Below, one piece after another: positions 14,797 through 24,132 of a DNA stretch of 27,829 nucleotides. The position numbers and the translations under genes are program-made. This DNA is from Micavibrio_B sp964633355. GTDB taxonomy: Bacteria; Pseudomonadota; Alphaproteobacteria; Micavibrionales; Micavibrionaceae. Under the pieces are notes generated by a model that was given only the letters and a program-made list of their open reading frames with translations, did no database searches and was not told the origin of the DNA. Within the stretch, counting starts at the first letter, position 1; each line of letters begins with the position of its first letter. The DNA lies in the NCBI GenBank assembly GCA_964633355.1, contig CAZWGO010000027.1:1-27829 (forward strand), given 5' to 3'.

Positions 14797-15009
14797 TTAC
14801 TTCTTTTTAGCAACTTTTTTAACTGCTTTTTTCACTGCTGGCTTTTTCGCCGCAACTTTTTTAACTGCTTTTTTTACTGCTGGTTTCTTAGCAGCAACTT
14901 TTTTAACAGCTTTTTTAGCAACTGGTTTCTTAGCTACTTTTTTAACTGCTTTTTTTACTGCTGGTTTTTTCGCAGCTGGTTTTTTTGCTGCTGTTTTTTT
15001 AACTGCCAT
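14797..15009 (-). CDS. Histone H1-like lysine/alanine-rich DNA-binding protein
   Basis: The 70-residue product is made almost only of A, K, P and V, in repeats of the AAKKPAVKKAVKK type. This matches bacterial H1/Hc-like and AlgP-like C-terminal tails, which bind DNA non-specifically and compact the nucleoid. I chose ATG 15009 because AGGAG lies about 10 nt upstream; an in-frame ATG at 15063 would add 18 residues with no lysine-rich character and would lie beyond the likely transcription start. The gene has its own promoter and terminator. The DNA repeats with the protein, so copy number may vary between strains. The exact physiological role is not shown by the sequence. Confidence 0.88.
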   Translation of the reverse strand: MAVKKTAAKKPAAKKPAVKKAVKKVAKKPVAKKAVKKVAAKKPAVKKAVKKVAAKKPAVKKAVKKVAKKK

Positions 15010-15050
15010 GTGAGGTATCTCCTGTTTGAGGTTAGAACATGATTCGACAT

Positions 15051-15078
15051 AGTGTACCCGCAATTACAAAAAATGCAA
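15051..15078 (-). promoter_or_regulatory. Candidate promoter of the H1-like gene
   Basis: On the minus strand TTGCAT (15073-15078) and TACACT (15051-15056) are 16 bp apart. Transcription would start near 15044, about 35 nt before ATG 15009. The -10 hexamer is identical to that proposed for icmD. Confidence 0.5.
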
Positions 15079-15132
15079 ATCGCGATTGCAACTATCTCGG
15101 AAAAATATGAACAGAAGATTAAAGAGTGTGAC

Positions 15133-15162
15133 AAAAATGACTCTCTCTGGAATCGAGAGTCA
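15133..15162 (-). terminator. Terminator of trxA
   Basis: TGACTCTC (15138-15145) and GAGAGTCA (15155-15162) form a perfect 8-bp stem with a 9-nt loop. On the minus strand five T follow. It lies 6 nt after the trxA stop. Confidence 0.88.
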
Positions 15163-15168
15163 GATCGA

Positions 15169-15489
15169 TCATGCGACGGAAGAGTTTACCCAGTCACTAA
15201 GTTGAGTCTTCGACATGCTGCCGACTTTCGTGTCGACAAGTTGTCCGCCTTTGAAAACCATGAATGTCGGAATGCCGCGAACACCATATTTTGTAGGGGA
15301 ATTCGGGTTCTCGTCAATATTCACTTTAACGACTTTCACCTTATCGCCAAGCTCATCAGCGAGTTGATCGACAAGCGGAGACATCACTTTGCATGGGCCG
15401 CACCATTCCGCCCAGAAATCGACAACGACCGGACCGTCGGCTTGCAAGACTTCGGATTCAAAATTCTGGTCGGTGACGGAAACGGACAT
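15169..15489 (-). CDS. trxA: Thioredoxin
   Basis: This is a cytoplasmic protein disulfide reductant. At 106 residues it is standard thioredoxin length. The active site WCGPCK (C30, C33) follows DFWAE, and the cis-proline loop RGIPTF (P74) and C-terminal DWVNSSVA helix are present. GAGG lies 5 nt before ATG 15489. It stands 94 nt after addA on the same strand, with its own candidate promoter and a strong terminator. Adjacency of trxA to addAB is common in alphaproteobacteria. Confidence 0.98.
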   Translation of the reverse strand: MSVSVTDQNFESEVLQADGPVVVDFWAEWCGPCKVMSPLVDQLADELGDKVKVVKVNIDENPNSPTKYGVRGIPTFMVFKGGQLVDTKVGSMSKTQLSDWVNSSVA

Positions 15490-15536
15490 GGGGACCTCAT
15501 AAAAGTAAGTACGAATTGTTTTTTGGTACAGTAATT

Positions 15537-15564
15537 ATTATGGGAGGGTATGGGGGCAAATCAA
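15537..15564 (-). promoter_or_regulatory. Candidate promoter of trxA
   Basis: On the minus strand TTGATT (15559-15564) and CATAAT (15537-15542) are 16 bp apart in the gap between addA and trxA. The leader would be about 40 nt. Confidence 0.4.
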
Positions 15565-15583
15565 GCCCGTAATTGCAGATTCT

Positions 15584-18500
15584 TCAGATGCTAACAGGCA
15601 TGAGGAGCGGTCTATCCGTCCATAAAAGAGCGCATTTTATCGCATGATCCGGATAAATCGACGATAAAGCGTCTGCGTAGGCCTTGAGCTGGTTGCGGTA
15701 GCTTTGCGGGATGAGGCTCGTATCTGCCGGTGAAGGGCGATTGGTTTTGAAATCAACGATCAATATCTCGTGATCGGTAATGATCAGGCGGTCGATTTGA
15801 CCATTGATTAGCCTGCCATCTCGCAATTGTCCGGTCACAGGCACCTCAGCCAGTGAGCCATGACCAAAGACCGGCGCAAAAACCGGATCGCGCAGGATGC
15901 GCATCGTTTCTTTAGCGATGCTTTCCTGCAAATCGTTTGAAAACCCAAGCTGCGCGCGCAGCAAATATTGCCGCGCGGCTTCTTCCTGTCTATCCGGATG
16001 AATGTCAGGAAGTATCTGCAAAAGTTTGTGCGTTGCAATGCCCCGTCTAAAACGATGCTCCTGTGATTGCCCGAGCGGGGAATAAACCGGCTGGTCGTCA
16101 ATGTCCTGACGGGACGGGGAGAAAGATTTGAGACTTTCTTTTTCCTCCGGCGCTTTTTGCCGTAGCCATGACGGCAATTCGATTTTGCGTTTCGCTTTTG
16201 TCACTTCGATTTTCGGTTTTTCATCACTTAAAGAGTAAATGCGCTCACCGCTGTCGGTTTCGATGATGTTGTCCAGCCTGTCGAAACCTGCGGTTACGGC
16301 GGCGTACCAGGATTTCGAGTCGATTTTCTCGGATTTCGCAGCGCCGCAGACGATCAAGCGGTCTTTGGCGCGTGTCATGGCGACATATAAAAGCCGGCTA
16401 TGTTCCGCAATTTGCCGTTCAAACTGGCGATCAAGGGCGTTTTGATAGATTTCCGATCTCGTATCAGAGCTTTCCGCCCATAACGGGGCAGGTAAATTCG
16501 ATTTATCCGGCCACAGGAACGGATCGAGCTTGCCTCTGGACGGAACGGTCATCGTATCGGGCAGGATCACAATCGGCGCTTCAAGGCCTTTTGAGGCATG
16601 AACCGTCATAATGCGTATCTGGTTCGCGCCTTCTTCCATCTCGCGCTTGATCTCGCGATGGGCGCTTTTCTGATAGGCGACGAAATCCTGCAAGGTGCGG
16701 ATATCCTGAAGTTCCAGTTTCAGTGTCTGGCTTAAAAGCTCGTCTAAAGGTTCGAGCGCATCGGCGCCAAGCCGTGCCTGACAGGCACGATAGCCGGAGC
16801 CGTCTTGATCGGCAGGGCACGGCAATGTCAAAAGCTGTTCGAGAAATTCATAGGGTTGCACCTGACCCGCATAAGATGAAATTCGGTCCAGCCATGACGT
16901 GATATGTGCATATTCCGGATTGGCCCTTAAATGGGCGATCACGGAAAGTTTCGTCTCTTTGCCAAGGCATAATTTCATCAAATCGTCATCGGTGAAGCCG
17001 ATAAACGGGGATTTCAGCAGGCAGGAAAGAACTAAATCATTCTCCGGCAAAAGACAGTAATCGCAAAACGCCAAAATATCCTGAACGATCAGGCTTTCCC
17101 CGAGGACCATCCTGTCCAGTCCCGAAACCGGCAGCGACCTGCGTTTCAATTCACGGATAATGTGCAGCATCAGCGGAGAGCGTGTGCGCATCAGGATCAT
17201 GACGTCACCTGCCCTAGCTTCCCCTTTCATTATCATGTGATCAAGGCGAGACGCGATGCGTTTGGCAAGAAGTTCGGCGGCGGATTTTAAACTGTCGGCC
17301 CCGGCGAACGGCAATTGCCAGCCCGATGTTTGAGCTATGTCCTTTTTCTCGCCATAGACAAGCGGCCATAATTCGACCGCGCCGCTAACATCCTTATCCT
17401 TGTCAGATCTGAAACTGATATGGCGCAGTAAGCTGCCCTGTAGGCCTATATGCTGGCCTAGCTCGGGATCTTCAAAAACGCTATCGGTGACTTTCAAGAC
17501 CGGCGCGGTCGTGCGGAACGAAAAGACCAGCGATTCTTCAAAGCCTTCCTGCATCAAGGCGGCTTTCTCGGCAAAATATTCCCGCATGCGGAAAAAGCTT
17601 TCCGGATCGGCGCGCTGGAAGCTGAAAATCGATTGCTTCTCGTCGCCAACGACGAATAAGGTGCGCGGCCTTAGAATTTCCCGCGCGGCGCCGGAAAAAT
17701 ACTCTTCTGTCAGGCTGACGACGATATCCCACTGATCGGGATTGGTATCTTGCGATTCATCGACCAGTATATGATCGATCCCTTCATCGAGTTTATAAAG
17801 AACCCAAGCCGTAGACATTTTTTTCTGTGCGGCGTCACGATCCTCTCCCCAAAAGTCACCGGACAGCAAGCGCTTGGTATTGAAAATAAGATCGTTGTAA
17901 TCGAGCACGCCGAGAAGTTTTTTATGCTGTTCGTAACTTTTAAGAATATTACGGCCTAAATATAAAAGATCGGCGGTCGCCATGATGTTTTTGGCCAGAT
18001 CGTAACGCTCGATGCGTCCGCGTTCATTCACCAGCCGTTCCATTAAATCAGGATCGTCATAGGCGACCTTGCCACGCGGCTTGGCCTGAATGACTTTTTT
18101 ATAGCTTGAAAGCGTTCTCAATCTTTCAGTAATGTCTGCCGATAAAAAAGTATAAAGCATATCCGCACTTTTGATATCCATGGCGCTCGATTGCGCCATT
18201 TTATCGGCGATAATTTGCAACGAATGGCGCGGCAGGGAATTTTCATCGCAGAAATGAACGTCAGTAAATAATGCTGCATTCTCGATCCCGAAGCTTATCG
18301 AAATTTTAGTCTGTATATCGCCGAGCGTATCACACGCGACAAGGAAGTTTTGCAGCTTGAGCGGTTCCTGAATGATTTTTCTTAAATCGGATTGCAGTTG
18401 TTCAAGATTTTTGGAGACAGCGAGACGCGCAAAAACCTGTCCTATATCTGTCTCCGGATGCTCAGCGGCATAAACCAGATTATCGATCAGCGCCTTTTGC

Positions 18501-19030
18501 AAAAATTCGGAGGCTTCCGATTCCTCGGCAACTTTGAAATCCGGTGACAATCCTGTCTCGATGGGAAATCTGCCCAATACAGATTGGCAGAAAGAGTGAA
18601 TGGTCAGGATTTTCATCCGCGACGGCGCATCGAGAATTTTTGCCAGAAGCTGCTTGGCATCGCGGACAAAATCATCAGAGACTTTAGTGCCGGTCAGAAG
18701 ATCAAGCTCTTCTTTTAATTCGTCGGTCTTTTTGACCGACCATTCAAGAAGACGTTTTTGCAACCGCAGCGACATCTCCGCCGCACCTGCCTTGGTAAAG
18801 GTCAGGCAAAGTATTTTATCCGGCGGCGTACCTGGTGCTTTGGTCAGCGGATCCGGCAAAAGAAGTCGCAATAAGCGGTCGATCAGGACTTTGGTTTTAC
18901 CTGAGCCCGCCGAAGCGCGAACCCAGACATGTCGCGACGGCGTTGATGCATTGCGCTGGCTGATGCCCGGATCATGCGGCGCGTCTAGAATAGTCTGATC
19001 GATGATCAGACTTTGAATAGAATTGCTCAT
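15584..19030 (-). CDS. addA: AddA helicase-nuclease of double-strand break repair, alphaproteobacterial type
   Basis: With AddB it forms the helicase-nuclease that resects double-strand breaks for RecA loading. It is 1148 residues from ATG 19030. I chose this start because GAGGAGG lies a few nt upstream and the ATGA overlaps the addB stop; an in-frame start at 19069 would add 13 residues encoded within addB. UvrD-type motifs are present: Walker A ASAGSGKT (39-46), Walker B VDESQDTNPDQW (D424, E425), the motif III region GDEKQSIFSFQRADP, and motif VI YVAMTRAKDRL (about 882-892). The C-terminal RecB-type nuclease has IVDFKTNRP (D1093, K1095). No frameshift or missing motif is seen. Confidence 0.96.
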   Translation of the reverse strand: MSNSIQSLIIDQTILDAPHDPGISQRNASTPSRHVWVRASAGSGKTKVLIDRLLRLLLPDPLTKAPGTPPDKILCLTFTKAGAAEMSLRLQKRLLEWSVKKTDELKEELDLLTGTKVSDDFVRDAKQLLAKILDAPSRMKILTIHSFCQSVLGRFPIETGLSPDFKVAEESEASEFLQKALIDNLVYAAEHPETDIGQVFARLAVSKNLEQLQSDLRKIIQEPLKLQNFLVACDTLGDIQTKISISFGIENAALFTDVHFCDENSLPRHSLQIIADKMAQSSAMDIKSADMLYTFLSADITERLRTLSSYKKVIQAKPRGKVAYDDPDLMERLVNERGRIERYDLAKNIMATADLLYLGRNILKSYEQHKKLLGVLDYNDLIFNTKRLLSGDFWGEDRDAAQKKMSTAWVLYKLDEGIDHILVDESQDTNPDQWDIVVSLTEEYFSGAAREILRPRTLFVVGDEKQSIFSFQRADPESFFRMREYFAEKAALMQEGFEESLVFSFRTTAPVLKVTDSVFEDPELGQHIGLQGSLLRHISFRSDKDKDVSGAVELWPLVYGEKKDIAQTSGWQLPFAGADSLKSAAELLAKRIASRLDHMIMKGEARAGDVMILMRTRSPLMLHIIRELKRRSLPVSGLDRMVLGESLIVQDILAFCDYCLLPENDLVLSCLLKSPFIGFTDDDLMKLCLGKETKLSVIAHLRANPEYAHITSWLDRISSYAGQVQPYEFLEQLLTLPCPADQDGSGYRACQARLGADALEPLDELLSQTLKLELQDIRTLQDFVAYQKSAHREIKREMEEGANQIRIMTVHASKGLEAPIVILPDTMTVPSRGKLDPFLWPDKSNLPAPLWAESSDTRSEIYQNALDRQFERQIAEHSRLLYVAMTRAKDRLIVCGAAKSEKIDSKSWYAAVTAGFDRLDNIIETDSGERIYSLSDEKPKIEVTKAKRKIELPSWLRQKAPEEKESLKSFSPSRQDIDDQPVYSPLGQSQEHRFRRGIATHKLLQILPDIHPDRQEEAARQYLLRAQLGFSNDLQESIAKETMRILRDPVFAPVFGHGSLAEVPVTGQLRDGRLINGQIDRLIITDHEILIVDFKTNRPSPADTSLIPQSYRNQLKAYADALSSIYPDHAIKCALLWTDRPLLMPVSI

Positions 19031-21975
19031 GCGGCCTCCTCGAATTCGGAATCGCCTTCGATGCCCCATTCATCGGTGCGCGCCAAATGTTTATAGGCTT
19101 TTTCTTCGTCATAGAGACGGTTCGATGTCGGAATAACCGGCGAATAAGGCGTAACCTCGGTCATGAAAGCGGTCATGAGTTTGGTCAGGCCTTCTTCCGC
19201 TTCATGAATAAGATCACCGATCACGACAGGGATTTTCTTTTGCGTTACTTTTTTGTCTTCCAGTATCGTGATATCGAGCGGGTTTCGTTTGCCTGTCAAT
19301 GTCCAATAGCTAAGTGATATTTTATCGGCGTTGATTTGCCTGTCCTCAAAGCCGCCCTTGGTCATTAGTAAGGCTTCCAATGGCAATTGCGGCGATATGC
19401 CTTTAACGACATTGGAGATGGCGGGGGTATTGCCGGTTTTGTAATCGATAATCGCCGCGCCATCGCCGCTCATATCGATGCGGTCGGCTTTGGCGGTTAA
19501 GGTAAAATCAACGCCGCCGAAATTGAATTTATGTGCGCCCTTGATCTCTGTTTTCCAGACACAAGAACCGAGTCGCCATTTGGCTTCATGTTCGAGAAAA
19601 GCGGGCACGATGTTTTTAAAGCGCGGCCACCAATATTGCCACGCGGGCGATACTTGCCCCAGCTCCGCGAGCTTATTCTCGCCCATTTGCAGCAGGATTT
19701 GTTCGGCATTTTCGGGCAAGATGAGCGGATAATCATTGATAAATTTATTCAGGATATCATGGATGAATTCACCGCGATCCGATGCCGTGACGTCCTCATC
19801 GATCGGGTTCAATGGCTTTAAGCCGAGAACGTATCGCGCATAAATCTGGTAGGGGTTTTTCATCAAGGTTTCGATGCCGGTAACGCCCAATGTTTTAGGT
19901 CTGGCCTCAACGGGTGGCCGCGGCTCAGGTTTGATCGCCGGAATAACCGTATCGGCCTGATCGATTAAATGCGCCCATTCGGCGATATCGCTTTTACCCA
20001 GCAGAAAGTCTTTTTTCAGTTCTGTGCTTTCTAATAAAGCGGCAAGCCTTTCCAGCCAGCGCGCCGGAACCGACGGCGTACCGTCGATTTTCTTCGCCCG
20101 TGTCATGATGACTTTATCGGCATTGAAGGCTTGCACGAAATCATGCGCAGACAGGCCGGTCTGTCTCTCGATCGGTGGCAGTTTGAAGCGCTTTCGCATA
20201 GGCCGCGACATCCACGGATCGGCAGGTGGCTCCGGCGGCCATGTCCCCTCATTCAATCCCGCCATGATCATAAGATCGGCGGTAATCAGCCGCGCTTCGA
20301 TCTGGCCAAGAATGGTAACGCGCGGATGTGTGCCGAAAGCGGGGCGGACTTTGCTGTCGCTCATAAACTGGTTGAGATAACCGTAATGGGTTCTTAAATC
20401 TGCCGGTGCGAGTCTTGTCTGCTGGTTTTGCAATTCGCTGAGAAGCAGGGCGAGCGCTTCGCCATCGGGCGATGCCCAAAGCGTTTCTCCGGCCAGAATT
20501 TCGGTTGTTTGGCTCAAGGCCAGAATGAGTTCCTGCAGGGGATGGGTATGAGCGGCGAAAGCGATAATGGGTGCAAAAGCAATCTCGAGCTTATCAACAA
20601 AAGCTGATAATTCCGGCGCTTCGCTCATGACGGTTTTGCGCAAACCGTCCAGTCCCGGCAACGGGCGCGGTCCTCTCAGGATCTGCAGCTCGAATTCACT
20701 GACCAGTTTCTGGTTGAGGTAATTCGCCACAAAGGAAGTTTTAAGAAGATCGAGCAAAGGATAAGGCGCGAAATCCTCGATCAGGCAATTCAGGATACGG
20801 TTGATAAAGATGCCTGCCGGTTTCATATGCAAAGGCTGACCGGCGGAATCGTCGACATGGATATCCCATCGTCTCAAGCTCGAGGAAATGCGGCGGGCAA
20901 GATTTCGATCCGGCGTGATGATCACTGCTTTCTTATCGGGGTCTTCTAGGCATTGGCGCACGGCAATCGCGATGACTTGCGCTTCATGCCGCGAATTATC
21001 AGCTTCGATCAATTCAACGTCTTGGAGCCCGGCTTTCAGCTTGTCTTCTTCCATATCGAATGAATCGCAGGTTTCTGCCGGACAAGTCACGGCGCGGGCG
21101 ATATCGAGGCGGGCATTGGAGTATTTATCTGCCTCGCGCCATTGTTTCATCTGATGACGCTCGATTTCCATGCGGGTGATCAAGCGTTTCATTGTGTTTT
21201 GCGGATGGGTTTCACCGATATGGTCCCAGCTTTTATCATCCGAGTGAATATCAAGCCCTGGCAAAATCACATGACCGTCGGGAAGTCCGGAAACGACATG
21301 TAATAAATGACCTGTGGCGGGAATGGAACCGGTAGAGCCGGCGGCGATCACCGGAGTTGCCGGCGGGTTTTCCTGCCAGAACGCTGCCATTAATTTAAGC
21401 AAGCGGTTGCGACGATCGGCAGAATCGATCTTGCCTTCTTCCGCTAAAACCAGCGGCCATGTTTCGCTGAGAATTTTCAGGAAGTCGACGGTTTGCAGCC
21501 AATGTTCTGACAAGCCGCTTTTATCGACGAGATGAGGAAGTTCTGAAAGATCGAGATCTTCCGTGTATACCTGATCCATCAATCGTCCCAAAGCGCGCGC
21601 CAGTGATAGGCATTGTTCGCCGCGCATATCGGGGTTCTTGGCCTGCACCAACGTAGAGAGCATCATTTGCCGTTCGAGCGAAGACAAGGCCGGCGGAATC
21701 GTTTCAATGGATTGCGCTTCTACGGTACCTGAAATCAGAAGATCGAGCTCTTCCTGATCGATATCGCCGAGAGGGTTCATGCGCGGTAATAGCAAGGGTT
21801 TACCGTTGCTTAGATTAAGGAATTCTGCGCGAAGCTCGCGGCAAGCGCGTCGTGTTGGCAGCAATATACGAAACCGCGTTAAATCCGGCCCGATACCGCC
21901 CGCCATCTCGAAAATTCCCGCCGCCAGTTCAGGCAGGAATTTCCGCGTCGGCGAGATGGTATAGACATTAGGCAT
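19027..21975 (-). CDS. addB: AddB subunit of double-strand break repair helicase-nuclease, alphaproteobacterial type
   Basis: This is the partner of AddA. The protein is 982 residues. The N-terminal half is a degenerate UvrD-like region (LLPTRRACRELRAEF near residue 40; no intact Walker A), as in alphaproteobacterial AddB. Middle segments such as AGLNEGTWPPEP and HDFVQAF are typical of the family. The C-terminal PD-(D/E)XK nuclease has AAIIDYKTGNTP (D844, K846), with HDIL upstream. I do not see a four-cysteine iron-sulfur arrangement like that of Bacillus AddB. The start at ATG 21975 overlaps the end of murU by 8 nt and the stop overlaps addA, so the genes are coupled. Confidence 0.95.
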   Translation of the reverse strand: MPNVYTISPTRKFLPELAAGIFEMAGGIGPDLTRFRILLPTRRACRELRAEFLNLSNGKPLLLPRMNPLGDIDQEELDLLISGTVEAQSIETIPPALSSLERQMMLSTLVQAKNPDMRGEQCLSLARALGRLMDQVYTEDLDLSELPHLVDKSGLSEHWLQTVDFLKILSETWPLVLAEEGKIDSADRRNRLLKLMAAFWQENPPATPVIAAGSTGSIPATGHLLHVVSGLPDGHVILPGLDIHSDDKSWDHIGETHPQNTMKRLITRMEIERHQMKQWREADKYSNARLDIARAVTCPAETCDSFDMEEDKLKAGLQDVELIEADNSRHEAQVIAIAVRQCLEDPDKKAVIITPDRNLARRISSSLRRWDIHVDDSAGQPLHMKPAGIFINRILNCLIEDFAPYPLLDLLKTSFVANYLNQKLVSEFELQILRGPRPLPGLDGLRKTVMSEAPELSAFVDKLEIAFAPIIAFAAHTHPLQELILALSQTTEILAGETLWASPDGEALALLLSELQNQQTRLAPADLRTHYGYLNQFMSDSKVRPAFGTHPRVTILGQIEARLITADLMIMAGLNEGTWPPEPPADPWMSRPMRKRFKLPPIERQTGLSAHDFVQAFNADKVIMTRAKKIDGTPSVPARWLERLAALLESTELKKDFLLGKSDIAEWAHLIDQADTVIPAIKPEPRPPVEARPKTLGVTGIETLMKNPYQIYARYVLGLKPLNPIDEDVTASDRGEFIHDILNKFINDYPLILPENAEQILLQMGENKLAELGQVSPAWQYWWPRFKNIVPAFLEHEAKWRLGSCVWKTEIKGAHKFNFGGVDFTLTAKADRIDMSGDGAAIIDYKTGNTPAISNVVKGISPQLPLEALLMTKGGFEDRQINADKISLSYWTLTGKRNPLDITILEDKKVTQKKIPVVIGDLIHEAEEGLTKLMTAFMTEVTPYSPVIPTSNRLYDEEKAYKHLARTDEWGIEGDSEFEEAA

Positions 21976-22672
21976 CTGCTAAAGCCTTATTCACGCGCTC
22001 TAAATCCTCCGGCGTGGATATGTGATGCCAGTCGCCATCATGGATATGGGCAAACAGGCGGCCTTCATTCTCCGCCTTGTCCATCAAGGTGATGAAAGGA
22101 AATGCGCCATCCGGCGCAGCAGCAAAAATGCGCGGATGACAGATGCGAATTCCGGCAAACATGTATTTGCCGCGTCTGTCTTTATTCCTGACAGGCTTAT
22201 TATCGGCGATATCGTAATCGCCGACACCTTGGGTCAAAATCATGCGTTCGACAGGTTGCAGTAACAAAAGGATATCCATCCTGTCGTCATCGAATTCTTT
22301 GGCCAGCGAAAGAAGAGAAAGACCGGACGGACCGTCGAGACAAAAGGCATCGCCGTTGATCATATAGAAAGGCTTATCACCCAAACTTGCCAAAGCCCGT
22401 TTCGCGCCGCCGCCGGTATCGAGCAATTGCTCTTCATAGGATTGATGAATCTCGATATCGCTGCGCGTTGCCAGATAGTCGCGCAAAACATCCGCTTTGT
22501 GATGTAAATTAATAGTGACGGATTTACATCCGGCTTCGATGACCTGATCGATGATATGGCCGATAATCGGCTCGCCGTTCACGGGCACCATTGGTTTGGG
22601 CATCGTATCCGTATAGGGTTTAAGGCGCGTGCCAAGACCGGCGGCAAGAATGAAAGCGGTTTCAGGTTTCAT
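21968..22672 (-). CDS. murU: Sugar-phosphate nucleotidyltransferase, probable MurU
   Basis: In the family MurU joins UTP to N-acetylmuramic acid 1-phosphate in cell-wall recycling. The protein is 234 residues from ATG 22672, which overlaps the tsaE stop (ATGA); a longer frame to 22771 lies inside tsaE and is rejected. The signature LAAGLGTRLKPYT and MPKPM (residues 9-28) binds the nucleotide. DTGGGAKRAL (85-94) and INGDAF (N106, D108, metal site) follow. Position between tsaE and addB is typical of alphaproteobacteria, but the usual partner kinase gene amgK is missing here. A mannose-1-phosphate guanylyltransferase-like activity is the main alternative. Confidence 0.85.
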   Translation of the reverse strand: MKPETAFILAAGLGTRLKPYTDTMPKPMVPVNGEPIIGHIIDQVIEAGCKSVTINLHHKADVLRDYLATRSDIEIHQSYEEQLLDTGGGAKRALASLGDKPFYMINGDAFCLDGPSGLSLLSLAKEFDDDRMDILLLLQPVERMILTQGVGDYDIADNKPVRNKDRRGKYMFAGIRICHPRIFAAAPDGAFPFITLMDKAENEGRLFAHIHDGDWHHISTPEDLERVNKALADA

Positions 22673-23094
22673 GAGTCGATTGTAATCCTTCTTGAATTCG
22701 GCGATCCCATGACGGGTTCGATCCTGATCGTCAGTCCTTCGGGCTTGAGATGTTCGAGCTTCTCCGGCCATTCGATCAGGACAATCCCGCCAGACAGTGC
22801 GTCATCCCATGACAATTCCTCGATCTCATCCGGCTCTTTCAGGCGGTAGAGATCGTAATGCCAGATGGGACCTTTGGCCGTTTCATAAACCTGCAAGAGA
22901 TTGAAAGTCGGGCTGGGCACGGTTAAGTAAGGGTCGCCTGCCAATTCGCGGATCAGGGCGCGGGCGAAGACCGATTTTCCGGCCCCCAGATCGCCCTCCA
23001 GAAACAGGATCTGGCGCGGCGGCAAACTGCCTGCAAAGCGTTTCGCCAAAGCGGCGGTTTCTTCTTCCGAATATGAGATTGTCTCTTCAAACAT
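22669..23094 (-). CDS. tsaE: TsaE, ATPase of tRNA threonylcarbamoyladenosine (t6A) synthesis
   Basis: TsaE works with TsaB and TsaD in placing t6A at A37 of tRNAs that read ANN codons. At 141 residues it has typical length. Walker A GDLGAGKS lies at 34-41, the VPSPTF switch at 59-64, HYDLYRL at 79-85 (D81) and LIEWPEKL at about 106-113 (E108). It heads the tsaE-murU-addB-addA operon and diverges from a reductase gene with only 19 nt between the starts, so promoters must overlap the coding ends. Confidence 0.95.
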   Translation of the reverse strand: MFEETISYSEEETAALAKRFAGSLPPRQILFLEGDLGAGKSVFARALIRELAGDPYLTVPSPTFNLLQVYETAKGPIWHYDLYRLKEPDEIEELSWDDALSGGIVLIEWPEKLEHLKPEGLTIRIEPVMGSPNSRRITIDS

Positions 23095-23113
23095 AAGGCA
23101 CTATGTATAAGCC

Positions 23114-24130
23114 ATGACGACGAACTATGAAACAGATGTTGTAATTATCGGGGCCGGACCATCGGGCCTTTTCACCATTTTCGAGTGCGGCATGCTGGGG
23201 CTGAAATGCCATGTCATCGACAGCCTCGACCATATTGGCGGGCAGTGTATCGCCCTCTATCCGGAAAAGCCGATCTATGACATTCCGGCCTGGCCGGAGA
23301 TCAAGGCGGCGGATCTGATCGCGCATCTGGAAACGCAGGCTTTGCCTTTCGAGCCGGAGTTTCACCTGTCACAACAGGTTCTGGAAATATCAGGCCAAGC
23401 CAATGACTTCCATATCACGACCAGCAAGGGCGTTGATATCAAGGCCAAGGCAATAGTGATTGCGGGCGGCACCGGGTCTTTCGGGCCGCAAAAGCCGCCG
23501 CTAGAAGGTCTCGATCAATATGAAGGGACGTCCGTATTCTATGCGGTGCGGTCGCGCGAGAAGTTCCGGGACCAGCGAATCGTCATTGCCGGCGGCGGCG
23601 ATTCGGCTATCGATTGGGCAATCTCGCTCAGCGAAGTGGCGAAGTCGGTATCCGTCGTTCACCGCCGTGACAAGTTCCGCGGCGCACCGGCCAGTGTCGA
23701 CAAGCTTCATAAGCTGGCAGGTGAAGGCAAGATCGATCTTCTGGTGCCGTACCAGCTCGAAGCCTTGCAAGGTGAAAACGGCAAGCTATCGCATATCGTG
23801 ATCAGCGATCTCGACCATAACAGCAAGACAATCGAAGCCGATGTGTTGCTGCCGTTCTTCGGCCTTTCGACATCTTTGGGCAAGATGGCGGAATGGGGGC
23901 TGGCACTGGACAAGAACCATATACAGGTCGATCAATCGACATCGGCAACCAATATCGACGGCATCTATGCGGTCGGCGACATGGCGACATATCAGCACAA
24001 GATCAAGCTGATCCTGACCGGCTTTGCCGAAGCGGCGCATGCAGCGCATGCGATACGACGCCAGATCCATCCAGGTGAAGAGCTGCACTTCGAATACTCG
24101 ACGACGAAAGGCATTCCGGGCAAAGAGTGA
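23114..24130 (+). CDS. Thioredoxin-reductase-like ferredoxin/flavodoxin-NADP+ reductase
   Basis: This FAD and NADPH enzyme moves electrons between NADPH and ferredoxin or flavodoxin. At 338 residues it has a FAD-binding GAGPSG (13-18), IGGQC, an NADPH-binding GGGDSAIDWA (about 160-169), and the VGDMATY FAD motif near residue 288. The redox CxxC of thioredoxin reductase is absent: the corresponding region is PAWPEIKA and similar. The C-terminal FEYSTTKGIPGK tail is typical of TrxR-type FNR (YumC group). No clear Shine-Dalgarno precedes ATG 23114. It lies between tsaE and divL on the opposite strand and is followed by a 4-nt-spaced small gene. Confidence 0.93.
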   Translation: MTTNYETDVVIIGAGPSGLFTIFECGMLGLKCHVIDSLDHIGGQCIALYPEKPIYDIPAWPEIKAADLIAHLETQALPFEPEFHLSQQVLEISGQANDFHITTSKGVDIKAKAIVIAGGTGSFGPQKPPLEGLDQYEGTSVFYAVRSREKFRDQRIVIAGGGDSAIDWAISLSEVAKSVSVVHRRDKFRGAPASVDKLHKLAGEGKIDLLVPYQLEALQGENGKLSHIVISDLDHNSKTIEADVLLPFFGLSTSLGKMAEWGLALDKNHIQVDQSTSATNIDGIYAVGDMATYQHKIKLILTGFAEAAHAAHAIRRQIHPGEELHFEYSTTKGIPGKE

Positions 24131-24132
24131 TC

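Noticed and set aside
15010..15063. 18-residue extension of the H1-like protein
   Set aside because: The sequence lacks the lysine-rich pattern and extends past the proposed transcription start; ATG 15009 has AGGAG upstream.
19031..19069. 13-residue N-terminal extension of addA
   Set aside because: It lies within addB, while ATG 19030 has a strong Shine-Dalgarno and overlaps the addB stop.
22673..22771. 33-residue N-terminal extension of murU
   Set aside because: It lies wholly inside tsaE, lacks family likeness, and the ATGA overlap at 22669-22672 gives a natural start.
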